From: Siphlonurus alternatus
Lineage: Eukaryota > Arthropoda > Insecta > Ephemeroptera > Siphlonuridae
Assembly (NCBI GenBank): GCA_949825025.1
Contig: OX463784.1
Coordinates: forward strand, 7,943,431 to 8,007,430
Reading direction: 5' to 3'
DNA: 64,000 bases
This document shows, piece after piece, positions 48,356 through 58,274 of the stretch. A program made the position numbers and the translations under genes. The stretch's first letter is position 1; each line of letters opens with the position of its first letter. The notes below the pieces were generated by a model that had not been told where the DNA came from, searched no databases, and saw nothing but the letters and a program-made list of their open reading frames with translations.

Positions 48356-48949
48356 ATTTGAGAGGTTAGAGGTGAAGACACTCGATCAAGTCATATTAAA
48401 GCAAACTTAAAGTTTACCACTATACTAATGTACTTAATAAAGCAGGAATATCGTTTTAGAAATGTATATATTATTATAATTTATTATACTTCTAGACGGC
48501 ACGAACTTTTCTCCTGCCTCAGAGATGCAGATTTGCAAATTTGTTGCTTTTGAGAGAGGTAAGAAGAGCACACCGTCTATACCAAAAAAAGATTTGGTTC
48601 ACCACGCCTCTATAGACGGCTTAGTAACGCCTACATACAAAGAAGTAGTAAAATTCGTGGTGTCCAGAGGTGGGCATGTCCTTTTTATTTTCGGTACATG
48701 AAATTTTGTTTCAACGAGAAATTATTTACGCTAAAAACAATCACGGTGAAATTATTAAGACGTTTCCCGATGTTCCGGCCGTGTGATTCTGCTCAAAGTC
48801 ACGGTTGTCTGTAATTGTCACGTCAGTCACGTTCAGTCACGGACGTGGTAGAGAGCACGCGTGAGAAACAACAGAATCGCTAATAACGACCAGACTCTGT
48901 ATTATAATTAGCAATCAGAGTAGAGGAAATGAGATGAGCTTGACATGAA
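48356..48949. other. Intron sequence with a TCACG-rich patch
   Basis: I see no gene. At 48797-48848 the word GTCACG or its close variants recurs (GTCACGGTTG, GTCACGTCAGTCACG, CAGTCACGGACGTGG). Paired TAGACGGC / GCCGTCTA-like blocks lie at 48493-48618. Confidence 0.45.
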
Positions 48950-49010
48950 CTATAGTTAAAAAAAATGTAAGATTCCCACCGGAAGTAGTCGGAAGTGAAA
49001 GAATTTTGAC
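48950..49010. mobile_element. Fragment of the CAGTCAAATT / ETS-motif element
   Basis: Only one end remains (GATTCCCACCGGAAGTAGTC, GGAAGTGAAAGA), directly before a fuller copy at 49016. Confidence 0.6.
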
Positions 49011-49015
49011 TAAAC

Positions 49016-49224
49016 TACAGTCAAAATTATTTAATATTCCTACCGGAAGGAGCCGAAAGTGATAGGTTTCTGGTCGTTACGTTCATGTCTAAGTCTTGAA
49101 AATTTAAAAACATGATATTACTCTTCTTAAGAACCTGTCGTCATATATATTTTCAAATTTTAAATACGAATAGGAAGTCCAGAAACTTCACACTTCCGGT
49201 GGTAACTTTTCATTTGTTGAACTA
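49016..49224. mobile_element. CAGTCAAATT terminal-repeat element with ETS-type motifs, copy 3
   Basis: TACAGTCAAAATTATTTAAT and CCTACCGGAAGGAGCCGAAAG at the left, CACTTCCGGTGGTAAC and TTTGTTGAACT at the right. The right end abuts the TTAA element that starts at 49225. Confidence 0.75.
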
Positions 49225-49465
49225 TTAAGGGTAAGATAACGCCACCGATGTTAAAAAAAAAAAAAAAAAAAATTATGAAAAAAAAATTAAAATTTTCTCC
49301 TCATGGTTCTCCTCTACATCCCTATATCATTAGCTAAAATATCAGTTTTTAAGTTATGAATTTGTATACCTGATATTTTAGCTACTGATAGGGGATGTAA
49401 ACGAGAACATTCAATTTTTTCATAATTTTTATGTGCGGGATATTTTTTAACATTGGGCGTGTTAA
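49225..49465. mobile_element. TTAA-flanked element, GGTAAGATAAC family, diverged
   Basis: It begins TTAAGGGTAAGATAACGCC, like the ends at 13170. GCTAAAATATCAG pairs with CTGATATTTTAGC, and ACCGATGTTAAAAAA with TTTTTTAACATTGGG. The right end (GGGCGTGTTAA) has lost part of the repeat. Confidence 0.6.
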
Positions 49466-49699
49466 TTTATTGTTTGTGCCTGCTCCAAAATCCACTGCTC
49501 ATATTTGGTGAGATGAGAAATCATGTTTCCGACGCATGATATTTTTATTATGGTCACAATATGGTGATTTCACTTCCAAATTAAAGACTTTTAAATGCAC
49601 CAAAATTAATGTAAATTCACTTTCGTAGAGAGATTAATAAATATTAATAAAATAAGTTTCTTGTTAGCAAAGTCTTCTACTCACACAATGGTTGTAACA

Positions 49700-50262
49700 A
49701 ACCATTGTTTATAATGTCTGTCGCATGAAGCCTTTTTCATTGTTAAACATGGGACAACGTAGTGCCTGATTTTGCCACCAGAGCAGAGAACGTAATGGCA
49801 ATGTTAGCGCTAGTAGACACATTTTTGGCGCTAGTAGACACTTCCAACTTCAAAATTAACGGTCATTTTCCATGTAAATCAACAATAGAGTATTGTCCTC
49901 ATTTTTTTTTATTGCAGAAATGGATAGAGGGTGCAAAGTTATGCTACCCTGAAATTTTTCAGATTTTTTAGAGCCCGGGAACTATTTTTAAAAAATTATT
50001 GAAAGTCCTTTTCGTGACGTCACGAGACGCCGCTCCTTAAGAAAAAGATAGGACTTGCCGCCGCGTGACGTCACAAAAAGGACTTTCAATAATTTTTTAA
50101 AAATAGTTCCAGGTCTGAAAAAAATCTGAAAAAAATCAGGGTAGCATAACTGTGCACCCTCTATCCATTTCTGCAATAAAAAAAAATTGAGGACAATACT
50201 CCACTGTCCCATGTTTTTCCTTTCACGCGACAGACATTACACAACAATTCTTTGTTTACTAA
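49700..50262. mobile_element. Outer inverted-repeat element enclosing a second palindrome
   Basis: ATAATGTCTGTCGCATGAAG and AAACATGGGACA on the left are mirrored on the right (TGTCCCATGTTT, CGCGACAGACATTA). Between them lie a 130-base spacer with two GCGCTAGTAGACAC repeats (49807, 49829) and the inner element at 49886-50203. Confidence 0.65.
49886..50203. mobile_element. Palindromic element, TTTATTGCAGAAATG family, copy 3
   Basis: It matches the element at 15303 along its length (AGTATTGTCCTCA ends, TTGCAGAAATGGATAGAGGG, TAGAGCCCGGGAACTATTT). GTGACGTCAC occurs in each arm (50014-50023, 50065-50074). Open frames on both strands are mirror readings of the arms. Confidence 0.85.
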
Positions 50263-51348
50263 CAATGAGCAGAAGACTTTGCTTTTTAGTCATGCATGGA
50301 GTGTTTCAAATTTGCATGCATAAAAAATTAACAAAATTCATGTAAAAGATTCAATAATTATTTCATTACATTATATATATCCAATAACAAATATCGCTCC
50401 AATATATTACTCAATGCTTGGGATGCAGTTAAATAGACACATTGACATCCGACCTACTGCTTTAATTATGTAAATATTTAATTTTCTATAATTAAATTCT
50501 ATAAACAAATAAAAATTGAGACAACATGCAAGCAATTTATCATAATCATATTATTAAACTATTCAACATCTTGAAAGTCATGCAGCTGCATCCATATATA
50601 GAAAATTAATTTAATAATTTATTATGTATCACTATAAATATCATAATTGTGTTTAATATTTATTTTGTTTAACTGATTTGAAAAGAAAAGAGAATAAATT
50701 CGAAATAATATATTAATGTTTTTCTATTTTGAGATTAATAAAATATGCATTACATGAATCACAAGTATAACATATTTTTGTGTTTTCTGTGTATTTACCA
50801 GCTGTTTATAGACGCCGCCAAAAGGTGTGTAAGATACCAGATGGTCTCGACTTACCTTGCATGCAATTTGTAATTATGTCTACAGATGCTATCAAATTTA
50901 TAGAGCCCTAACATTGAAAAACAAAGCTAAATTTTCAAGGTTGTCGGTATGTTATATTGAAATATACAGTATAGATTTGCCATGTGTAAATAAATACGTA
51001 ATTACTTTGCTATGCGACAGATGTATTGCAAAGATATAATATATAACAAACACAATATGTTTGTTCAGAAATAACTTGTTTTTTTATACAATTATATCGT
51101 GAACAATATCCTAATAACAACATATTACTATCAGGTAATAAGTAAACTTTAAAGCAGTAAATTCAATAACAAAGGTATTACAAAACACTCTGAAATAATT
51201 ATATTGATACATGATATAAAAGAATAATATATTATTATATGCTCATTAATATAAAAGTATAGCTCCTATATAAATTATGTATTTATAAATTTTATGAGGT
51301 ATATTATACTCATAAATGGTTTAAAAATTCAAAGATTAACTTAAATAG
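50263..51348. other. AT-rich intron sequence
   Basis: I see no gene or clear repeat. Confidence 0.5.
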
Positions 51349-51770
51349 TGGGAGGTGTGGCGCAGTGCGCTTGACCGGGTCTCATCAGATCACCGAAGTC
51401 AAGCAACGCCGAGCGTGGTTAGTAGTTGGAAGAGTGACCATTTTCAACAAAAACCACGTTTCCCACCCAGGGGTAAATCGTTGCGCTTTTCCACTATGCA
51501 TGTGTGGTTCTCCTGGCTTTGAACCATTGCATGTGTGGTTCATTCACAAAAGCTGTAGCGTCCATCCTGACTGAGGTTTCCACGTTTCCCTCAGCCGCAG
51601 GCAAATGTCAGTTATGGATTGCAAGACCGTGGCCGCCCCCGTTCCGGAAGAGCCCGCGAAACGCTCAAGTTAGGGTTTCGGAAGGTTCGAGGTTTCAAAC
51701 TTAGTAAGTAATTAGTAATTAGAAGTACCCAATTGAGGTTTGTTTAAAAAAAAAAGTAAATAAATAAAAA
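51349..51770 (+). repeat. 5S-derived SINE, subfamily A, full length
   Basis: GGAGGTGTGGCGCAGTGCGC, then the 5S-like block with TCATCAGATCACCGAAGTC, the body with an extra GCATGTGTGG insertion, the tail CATCCTGACTGAGGTTTCC, and GAGGTTTGTTT plus poly(A). Confidence 0.9.
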
Positions 51771-51785
51771 CATTGACAGATTAAT

Positions 51786-51873
51786 CTCCATTTGTTTGTA
51801 TTGAGAAGAAATTTTCTTGTAACGAAAAATTGTATACAATAATCAGAAAAATTGTATCGTGTAATATAGGCTT
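51786..51873. mobile_element. Half copy of the AAGCCTATATTACACG family
   Basis: Only the right arm remains (CTCCATTTGTTTGTATTGAG, then GAAAAATTGTATCGTGTAAT, ATAGGCTT). It starts about 15 bases after the SINE, so the SINE may have broken it. Confidence 0.7.
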
Positions 51874-52196
51874 AAGATTTGGTTAAATTATTAATTGAAA
51901 CTAATTAATTCAATTATTAATTGAAGTCTGAATAGCTGATGGACACATCAGCTTGCAAGTTGTTGGCAGCAAGCCCACGTGACTCACGACTTCCTCAAAA
52001 TGTTCCGTAAATGGCCACACGTGTCAGCTGCATAACATTAGAATGAGCTGTGGTGAATCTGCGTGGTAGCCTTATGGTAAAACCATTATATGAGAACATA
52101 ATATATCACCGGGACATATCTGAGTCATATTTATAAAATTAAGACAAGAATTCCAGTTGGTATACTATTTTGATACTGTCTCCCATATTCTGTAAT
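51874..52196. other. AT-rich intron sequence
   Basis: I see no gene or clear repeat. Confidence 0.45.
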
Positions 52197-52436
52197 GCTT
52201 TTATGCACTTGTGTGTGGTTCCCCAGGCTTTGGACATCGCTTTGGTCCATTGAGAAAAAGTAGAGGTGTCCGTCCTGACTGAGGTTTTCCACGGTTCCCT
52301 CAGTCTCACCTCAGCGAATGCTGGGACGCGTAAGCATGCAGGCCGTGGCCACTATCCGTTCCCTACCTTATCCCTACCCAGTACCCCGCCGCGAGCTGTA
52401 AGATCTTAGGGGTGTATCCTTGTAAAAAAAAAAAAA
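52197..52436 (+). repeat. 5S-derived SINE, subfamily B, lacking the 5S head
   Basis: It starts in the body (GCACTTGTGTGTGGTTCCCC) and continues through GGTGTCCGTCCTGACTGAGG, GAATGCTGGGACGCGTAAGC and CCCCGCCGCGAGC to a poly(A) run. This is 5' truncation as expected from LINE-driven insertion. Confidence 0.85.
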
Positions 52437-52929
52437 CTCAATTCCATGTACTAAAATAATGCTTTTTATACGATGATCACACTGTTAAACCATGTATACA
52501 AAAAAATGCATTTTTTTTAATAAAGTTTTTTTTATATTTTTTTTTTTTTTACTACCAAATAATTTTAATTTTATTTAGTATAATCGTAAAATTATATTCT
52601 ATACAGTTTTCGATTCCCTTCACCATTTATATTTTGAAACAGTAAAGTTAAATCGTAAAATTGAAAGAAAATATTCATATTTCCATATTTCCCTTGCAAT
52701 GGACCGACAGAATGTTTTAAAAAAAATTACATATGTTATTTAAAAAATTATTTAATAAATAATTAAATTTAAAATATTTTAATTTTTAATTATACAATAT
52801 AAAAATTAAATGAATTGTTATTTTATAATATTTTATTTAACCTATATTAATGTTATATTAATGAAAATTAATTATTTATAATAATTAATAAAGAAATTAT
52901 TAAAATTAAAACAGATAAATACATTAATA
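52437..52929. other. AT-rich intron sequence
   Basis: I see no gene. A/T homopolymers only. Confidence 0.5.
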
Positions 52930-53145
52930 CAACGTGCCAATGACTTACGCTCACTGACGGGCCTGAAGTTCCACCGAACCCTGCCAACTCCAACCCAGTG
53001 ACATGGAGATAACATCCTAGGATCGGCAGTGGGGGCGTGGGTGGCATAATGTTGGCAGAGACTCCCTCTACATCAATGGGAGCCCGTCTCTAAATCGTTG
53101 AGCGAAATTTTTGGACGGCCCAGTCTACTGGGCTCTATTATAAAA
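52930..53145. repeat. Unassigned GC-rich segment
   Basis: About 215 bases of sharply higher GC (CTCACTGACGGGCCTGAAG, CGGCAGTGGGGGCGTGGGTG, CGGCCCAGTCTACTGGGC) between AT-rich flanks. No long open frame, splice pair or inverted ends are seen. It could be a retroposon of an unknown family or a regulatory island. Confidence 0.35.
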
Positions 53146-53993
53146 CTAAAACGAATAAAATATGAACAACAAAATAAGTAAAATTGTTAGAATAAAAATT
53201 TACGTTTTGCGTCACCAACTTCAATTAAAAGTGATAAAATATTACTTAAAATAACATCATATGTTTATTACACAGGCTAAAGATGTTTATATTTATTTTA
53301 AGTAAAGTAAGTGGATAATTGAAACTCATGAATGAAAAATAATACAGTTTTAAGCTTATTGCCAAATCTTAATTGATATCTGCCAACAGAAGATATTTAA
53401 ACATAATTAATTAAACAAGTCGTATTTATTATTTCTGCATGTTAATTCTTATATTCCTCGATTCTCTCATATTGAAAATGTGTCAGCAGGAACATTGAAC
53501 CAAATTGAAGTGTCAAACATCCTCGTCAATTTGGTCCGACAGTCACGCGTCTCATTACAACTTCCTCACCAGTTAAGGACACGCCAGTCTGTGTGGCGAC
53601 GGAGGTGTTCCGATAACTTAATCTGACTTCACACTATCTCACTTCCTTCCAATGTTCTATCCTGTACCGTCGTTTTAAATAATGAGTCTTTTTGTGGTTT
53701 ATAGTAAACACCTCGATCGTTGTGAAGATGGATTTTTATGGTGTTTTTTTTTTTATTTTCAATCTTTTTGCTAGGAGGTAAAATTAATTTCGTTTTCAAC
53801 CATGTACTTTTAGCAGTCAATGAATAATTCTACGTTCATACATCAAGCTTTCTCATAATACATTTTTTTCTTAAAACTGATCCCAGTTACATCAGGGTAC
53901 TGTTACTTTATAAACTTCCGCTGATTATATCCGCGTAGACACAAACTATAAAGATTTTTTAGGTTCTTTTTAACCAAGGTACAGTAATCTATT
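53146..53993. other. AT-rich intron sequence
   Basis: I see no gene or clear repeat. Confidence 0.45.
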
Positions 53994-54050
53994 GACTAAG
54001 GGACTAAGGGAACCATGAAAACCTCAGTCAGGTTGGTCATGGAGATGCCA
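53994..54050 (-). repeat. Diverged SINE tail fragment, antisense
   Basis: GGGAACCATGAAAACCTCAG followed by TCAGGTTGGTCATGGAG is the reverse complement of the shared SINE tail (CTGACTGAGGTTTTCC with CGGTTCCCTCAGTC). A second fragment (GACTGAGGGAACCATGTAAA) is at 54118-54150. Confidence 0.55.
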
Positions 54051-54117
54051 TCAATTACCTCCTGGATGTAAGAGTATATTAAATTTTACATATGTGACGT
54101 GTTCAATATTCTAGTTA

Positions 54118-54150
54118 TGACTGAGGGAACCATGTAAACCCCAGTGACGT
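54118..54150 (-). repeat. Second diverged SINE tail fragment, antisense
   Basis: GACTGAGGGAACCATGTAAA and CCCCAGTGACG match the same tail region. It lies 65 bases before exon 3. Confidence 0.4.
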
Positions 54151-54215
54151 CATCAATCACCTTCTCGTATGTACGAGTGTTGTATATTTACTGACGTTGC
54201 GTTGTTTTGTTTCAG

Positions 54216-54285
54216 GAGATCCCCAGGTCTGAGGACGAGAGGGCGCTCCAGGAGCTGCACGCCAGAATCAGAGAGCTTCAGCCAG
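54216..54285 (+). CDS. SH3-domain gene, exon with charged helical segment
   Basis: A strong acceptor (TTGTTTTGTTTCAG) is followed by 23 codons, EIPRSEDERALQ then ELHARIRELQP, and one base before a donor (GTCAGT at 54286). Leucines and alternating charges suggest an alpha-helix or short coiled coil downstream of the SH3 domain. The exon starts in phase 0, matching both the micro-exon at 4963 and, if that is skipped, the SH3 exon directly. It is GC-rich with the same codon style as the SH3 exon. It ends in phase 1, so the next exon lies beyond and I cannot find it in the remaining 9.7 kb. Membership of the same gene is an inference from strand, phase and composition. Confidence 0.65.
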
Positions 54286-54377
54286 GTCAGTACCTTTAAT
54301 ATATGTCACTGTTGTAGCGCCTAATACCTATAATGGTTAGAATCCCTCTAGTTGATGTTACCTATATATGCCATGGT

Positions 54378-54540
54378 CAGGGGCGGATCCAGGGGGGGGG
54401 GGATCGCCCCCTCCAGAAGGTCCCAAAATACATTGAAGGTGCTAACACTCCCCACCCGTCTCCCACCCCAAATTTAACATTGCAGGTTAGGGCACGTACC
54501 GCCCACCCCCATGCAGAGCCGCGCGCTGAATCCGCCCCTG
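54378..54540. mobile_element. MITE with CAGGGGCGGAT terminal repeats
   Basis: CAGGGGCGGATCC at the left is mirrored by GAATCCGCCCCTG at the right. The interior holds G and C runs. Ends starting CAGGGGCGGA are of the hAT-like kind. I could not find a clean 8-base target duplication. Confidence 0.7.
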
Positions 54541-55232
54541 TATATTACATGGTCTTTTTATCCGACGCATTACCAATTTCAATCGATAAATATATCTTTT
54601 AAATTAATTTCCTCGTTATATTTTTTCTTTCGTTTTTCTCAAATCCATGCTTTAAGTGGCTACCAAGCCTAAGATTCATATTTTTTTACTGTACGTAGTT
54701 TTACACCTTTTCACGCTTTAAAATATTTATATTTCGTTTTATTTTCCCCTTTCCCCTGGTAATGCTATAAGGATGAATTCTGGAGTTATTCCGAAACATT
54801 ATTTTTTTAATAATAAATGCATGTACGTATACGTGTTTTAATTAAATATTATTATTTTAAATACAATGTGAATGCATACAAACCCATTTTCAGTGACAAC
54901 TCCCCAATGGGAATGGCTATTGTACACTGTATAATATTCTACAGCTTTAAGATCTTATTATAATAACGATCAAAACTACATCATAATAAAAGCCATCATG
55001 ATATTATATCATCAAATATAAGCCAATTAGTTGTAAAAACAATCAAATTTTAGTTGAAAGTGGATAATATAGTTAAATCTCCGAATATACTTTGAGCATT
55101 TCATACAAATCTTATTTACAATTAAAGCAACAATTAACGCTTCAAAGAGCTCACATTGGCTTTATGATATGTTATCATTAATCCACCCTTTGATGTCCAT
55201 CCAACCTCCATGGTGTACGTCCTTGATTTTGA
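54541..55232. other. AT-rich intron sequence
   Basis: I see no exon until the coding-like patch at 55233. Confidence 0.45.
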
Positions 55233-55343
55233 ATTGGTAGCTTTGTTGTCACTCGGCTCTATGGTAAAGCAGCTTTGTTCAAGGATAGTGGTGAGAAGGA
55301 TGGCACATTCAAGAAGTACGTGAATATCTGCGTCAACCTATAG
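55233..55343 (+). pseudogene. Coding-like fragment, possible exon or gene remnant
   Basis: Between a stop at 55230-55232 and a stop at 55341-55343 one frame reads GSFVVTRLYGKAALF then KDSGEKDGTFKKYVNICVNL. It has protein-like composition and higher GC than its flanks. An acceptor-like TTGGTAG ends at 55240, but no donor follows, which argues against an intact exon. YVNIC is reminiscent of the end of mannose-6-phosphate-receptor-type repeats, a guess only. Chance or a retroposed fragment are alternatives. Confidence 0.25.
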
Positions 55344-55552
55344 GAAACAATTCACCAATTCCTCCATTAGCTCCAATAATTGTAAGCAGTTATTACGCAA
55401 TTGCCATTACTGATGATAAGCTATATACAATTTGAAAATAAGTAAATACTGTATAGTATTAAAAAAAAAAATAGCAGCTATTATAGCCAATCAAACGCGC
55501 TAAATCACGACATGATGACGTCACTGCAAGACAACTGGTTTTGAGCCAATCA

Positions 55553-55742
55553 TTTTTGTATTCCCTCCGGAAGTAGCTGTGAATTTTGTGGCTTTTTTGT
55601 TTTGTAATTCAGTTTTGAAACTTTGCAGAGGGTCTTCCAGTAGAAGGACTTACCTAATATATGCGAGATTATAAAGTTGAAATACGAATAGGAAGTACCA
55701 GAAACTATAATACTTCCGGAGAAAATATCAAATTGATTTTAC
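55553..55742. mobile_element. CAGTCAAATT / ETS-motif element, diverged copy 4
   Basis: TTCCCTCCGGAAGTAGCTG at the left and ACTTCCGGAGAAAATATC then AAATTGATTTTAC at the right match the family, as does the interior AATACGAATAGGAAGTACC. The outermost ends are decayed. Confidence 0.65.
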
Positions 55743-57260
55743 CATGTGTCTTGAAAAGTGAGCCTTCCTCACGAATTCTATCAGCCTTGTTGTCACGTCT
55801 ATTTATAGCTCGATCACGACGGTCGATACCACCGAGGTGTCTTTATCACCCAACTGACGAGAGGTGAAGGACGCCGCGTGTAATTATAACAATCTTACAA
55901 GGGTGCTTAGACGGGAAATCGATATTCACGAGGGTTAAAATATTTATTAATATTTTGTTATAAGATGCAAAATTATGACAGGTAGCAGGTTATTGTTGTT
56001 GCTTAAAGAAAAGATGAGACTGAAAAGTGAGTTATATATAGTCAATAGGAAAATGTATATTATTGTTTTATTTGGTTTTATATCTGCATGAAGGTGGTAT
56101 AGTCTGATTTGAAATTATATCATGATAATTAATGATTATTTTTTGTGAGAATAAAAAAAAAAAATAAAAAAAAAATAAATAAAGAAAGAAAAAATTTGTT
56201 TTTGAAAAATCTTAATACTTCCTCTTCTTTTCAAAAAATAAGTCGATTTTTTACCAACTGCACAGTCAATATTATATAATATAGTTTGTCTTAAAAATAA
56301 ATAAAATAATGTAATGTTTATTAAAGCGATCATTTTTTCATAACAATAAAAAAAAAATTACCTAAAAATTATCTTATTATAATTTATATTTACAAATATA
56401 TTTGTGTATTTATTATTATATAAATATTTTTTGTTAAATTTTTTGTTTAAATATTATTAATTATAAAGAAAATTCATATTTTTTTAAGCCGCTATTTTTC
56501 TGTTTACATAAAAATTATATTTTTTATTCAATTATAATAAATTAAAAATAGCAAAATATTGATAACAATGATGTAATACATCCTCACCATATCTGTTCAA
56601 TATCGTGAATATATATTTTTTTATAGTTACAAAAATATAACTAGTTAGATAATTTATATAACACACACTACTACAACATCATTAACATTATGTTAAGAGA
56701 CTTGATAATAAATTATTTATAACTTGGCATCAAAAGGTTGTTATACGAAAGTGAAAATTGCTCCAGATAACCTCCTCCATCTCTGTATGATGAGAAACTA
56801 CTGGGGTCCGTGTGACGACCGTATGTGAGATGTTACTCAGAGAAAGTCGATCCTAGAATGTCGCATCTCCAGGCTAATAAATTAGACCAATTTCGTGAAT
56901 TTATTATTTTTATGTGAAAGGATAGTTGAAATAAATTTTTTATGTCGTATTTTATGTAAGAATTACTGTAAAAATTTATTTTAATTAATTTACATAATAT
57001 AAAAATATCATTAAGAATATAATTAACAATTATTATAAACAGTAAATTAGTAAAAAATTATAAACTATAGGAACAAAAAATGTTCCACTATACTTACAAA
57101 AATGTATTATACACAATAAGTTAATAACAAAAATTAATACCATCAAAATATGTTTAACATGGGTATATGTTATATAGCCGCAATGTCCAATCCAGGTGCC
57201 AAGAATTATTGTAGACTGTATATATACGTATAATCGTTGATATAGGTCTGATGTTGACAT
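55743..57260. other. AT-rich sequence
   Basis: I see no gene. A GC-richer patch at 55760-55880 has a TATA-like CTATAAATA on the minus strand (55799-55807), without a clear initiator. Confidence 0.45.
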
Positions 57261-57400
57261 TATAGGTCTCTTCGTAAATGTATAATGGATTCATGAATCA
57301 ATAATCATATATGCACCTTCTGTACAGGGAACATAAGGATCATCAATACAGTAATAACAAATTATTTTCTGATTGCCTATATTTACGATACAAACCTATA
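57261..57400. mobile_element. TAGGTCTGTTCGTAAATAC family, diverged copy 2
   Basis: TATAGGTCTCTTCGTAAATG at the left and TTTACGATACAAACCTATA at the right are the ends seen at 23131. TTTTCTGATTG near the right end also matches. Confidence 0.65.
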
Positions 57401-58026
57401 TTTCTCAGTATTATCATGAGAGTGCTATTGGATATATAGGGCAAACAAAATTTACTGTGACAGTTCCCTTAGTTGGTTCTCCGTCACTTCATGGTAATTC
57501 CGTGTACGGTTGTATTAATTTACGAAAACGTCATTAATTTTTTTATTAATCGTCATTTCTTGTCATATTCAATGAAAAGTCGTTTTCCTGTTAAATATTC
57601 GTAACATCCTAGACATGATAATTCCCCGAGTCACGTGACTCTGAATCAGCTGACGGAGAAAGCTTCTTCGTCTTTATGGAATGTACTCGGAGCAAACGTG
57701 TCTTTGTGTAATTATTATGAGCCTCATTGTAATAACTGCATAAGAAAATGCAGGTGCATACACAATGTTCATGCACGTGCATATAATGTTTATCAATTTT
57801 TATATTTTTCTTTGTGTGTCACACAAATACTTGAGTCTTTTAGAATGAAATTTTCTTCATTAGAGTACACTTCTTGCCTTAGAAAATTTTCCCTAGATGG
57901 CAATGTCTTTTATAGGTTTATACAAACAAGAATATCTCTTGGAAATTTTCTGCGTTAATGACTGTACATTGATTTACATCCTTGAGAAATACGAATATTT
58001 TCTATAGCAAAAAATATACGGTATAA
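57401..58026. other. AT-rich sequence
   Basis: I see no supported gene. A 107-codon open frame at 57635-57958 has no recognisable domain or splice context. Confidence 0.4.
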
Positions 58027-58274
58027 TATGAGGCCATTAGGATCAAAACAGCCTATATCCAAGACAAGCTGGAATTGAGTTTTTAAGCCTCAGCTACATC
58101 ATGCAACAATAATTTTTTCAGGTCATATTTGAACCTGGATTCGGAAAGACAAATATCTTTCCAAGTCCAGGTTCAAAAGTGATCTGAAATAATTATTGTT
58201 GCTGTAGCTGAGGCTTAAAAATTAAATTCCAGCTTGTCTTGGATATAGGCTGTTTTGATCCTAATGGCCTCATA
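58027..58274. mobile_element. 248-base near-perfect palindrome
   Basis: TATGAGGCCATTAGGATCAA and CAAGACAAGCTGGAATT..., AAGCCTCAGCTACA are mirrored on the right with very few changes, around a GGATTCGGAAAGACAAATAT centre. It is single copy in the window. Confidence 0.85.

Noticed and set aside
55799..55830. TATA-box promoter on the minus strand
   Set aside because: CTATAAATA is present, but no initiator or first exon follows at the expected distance.
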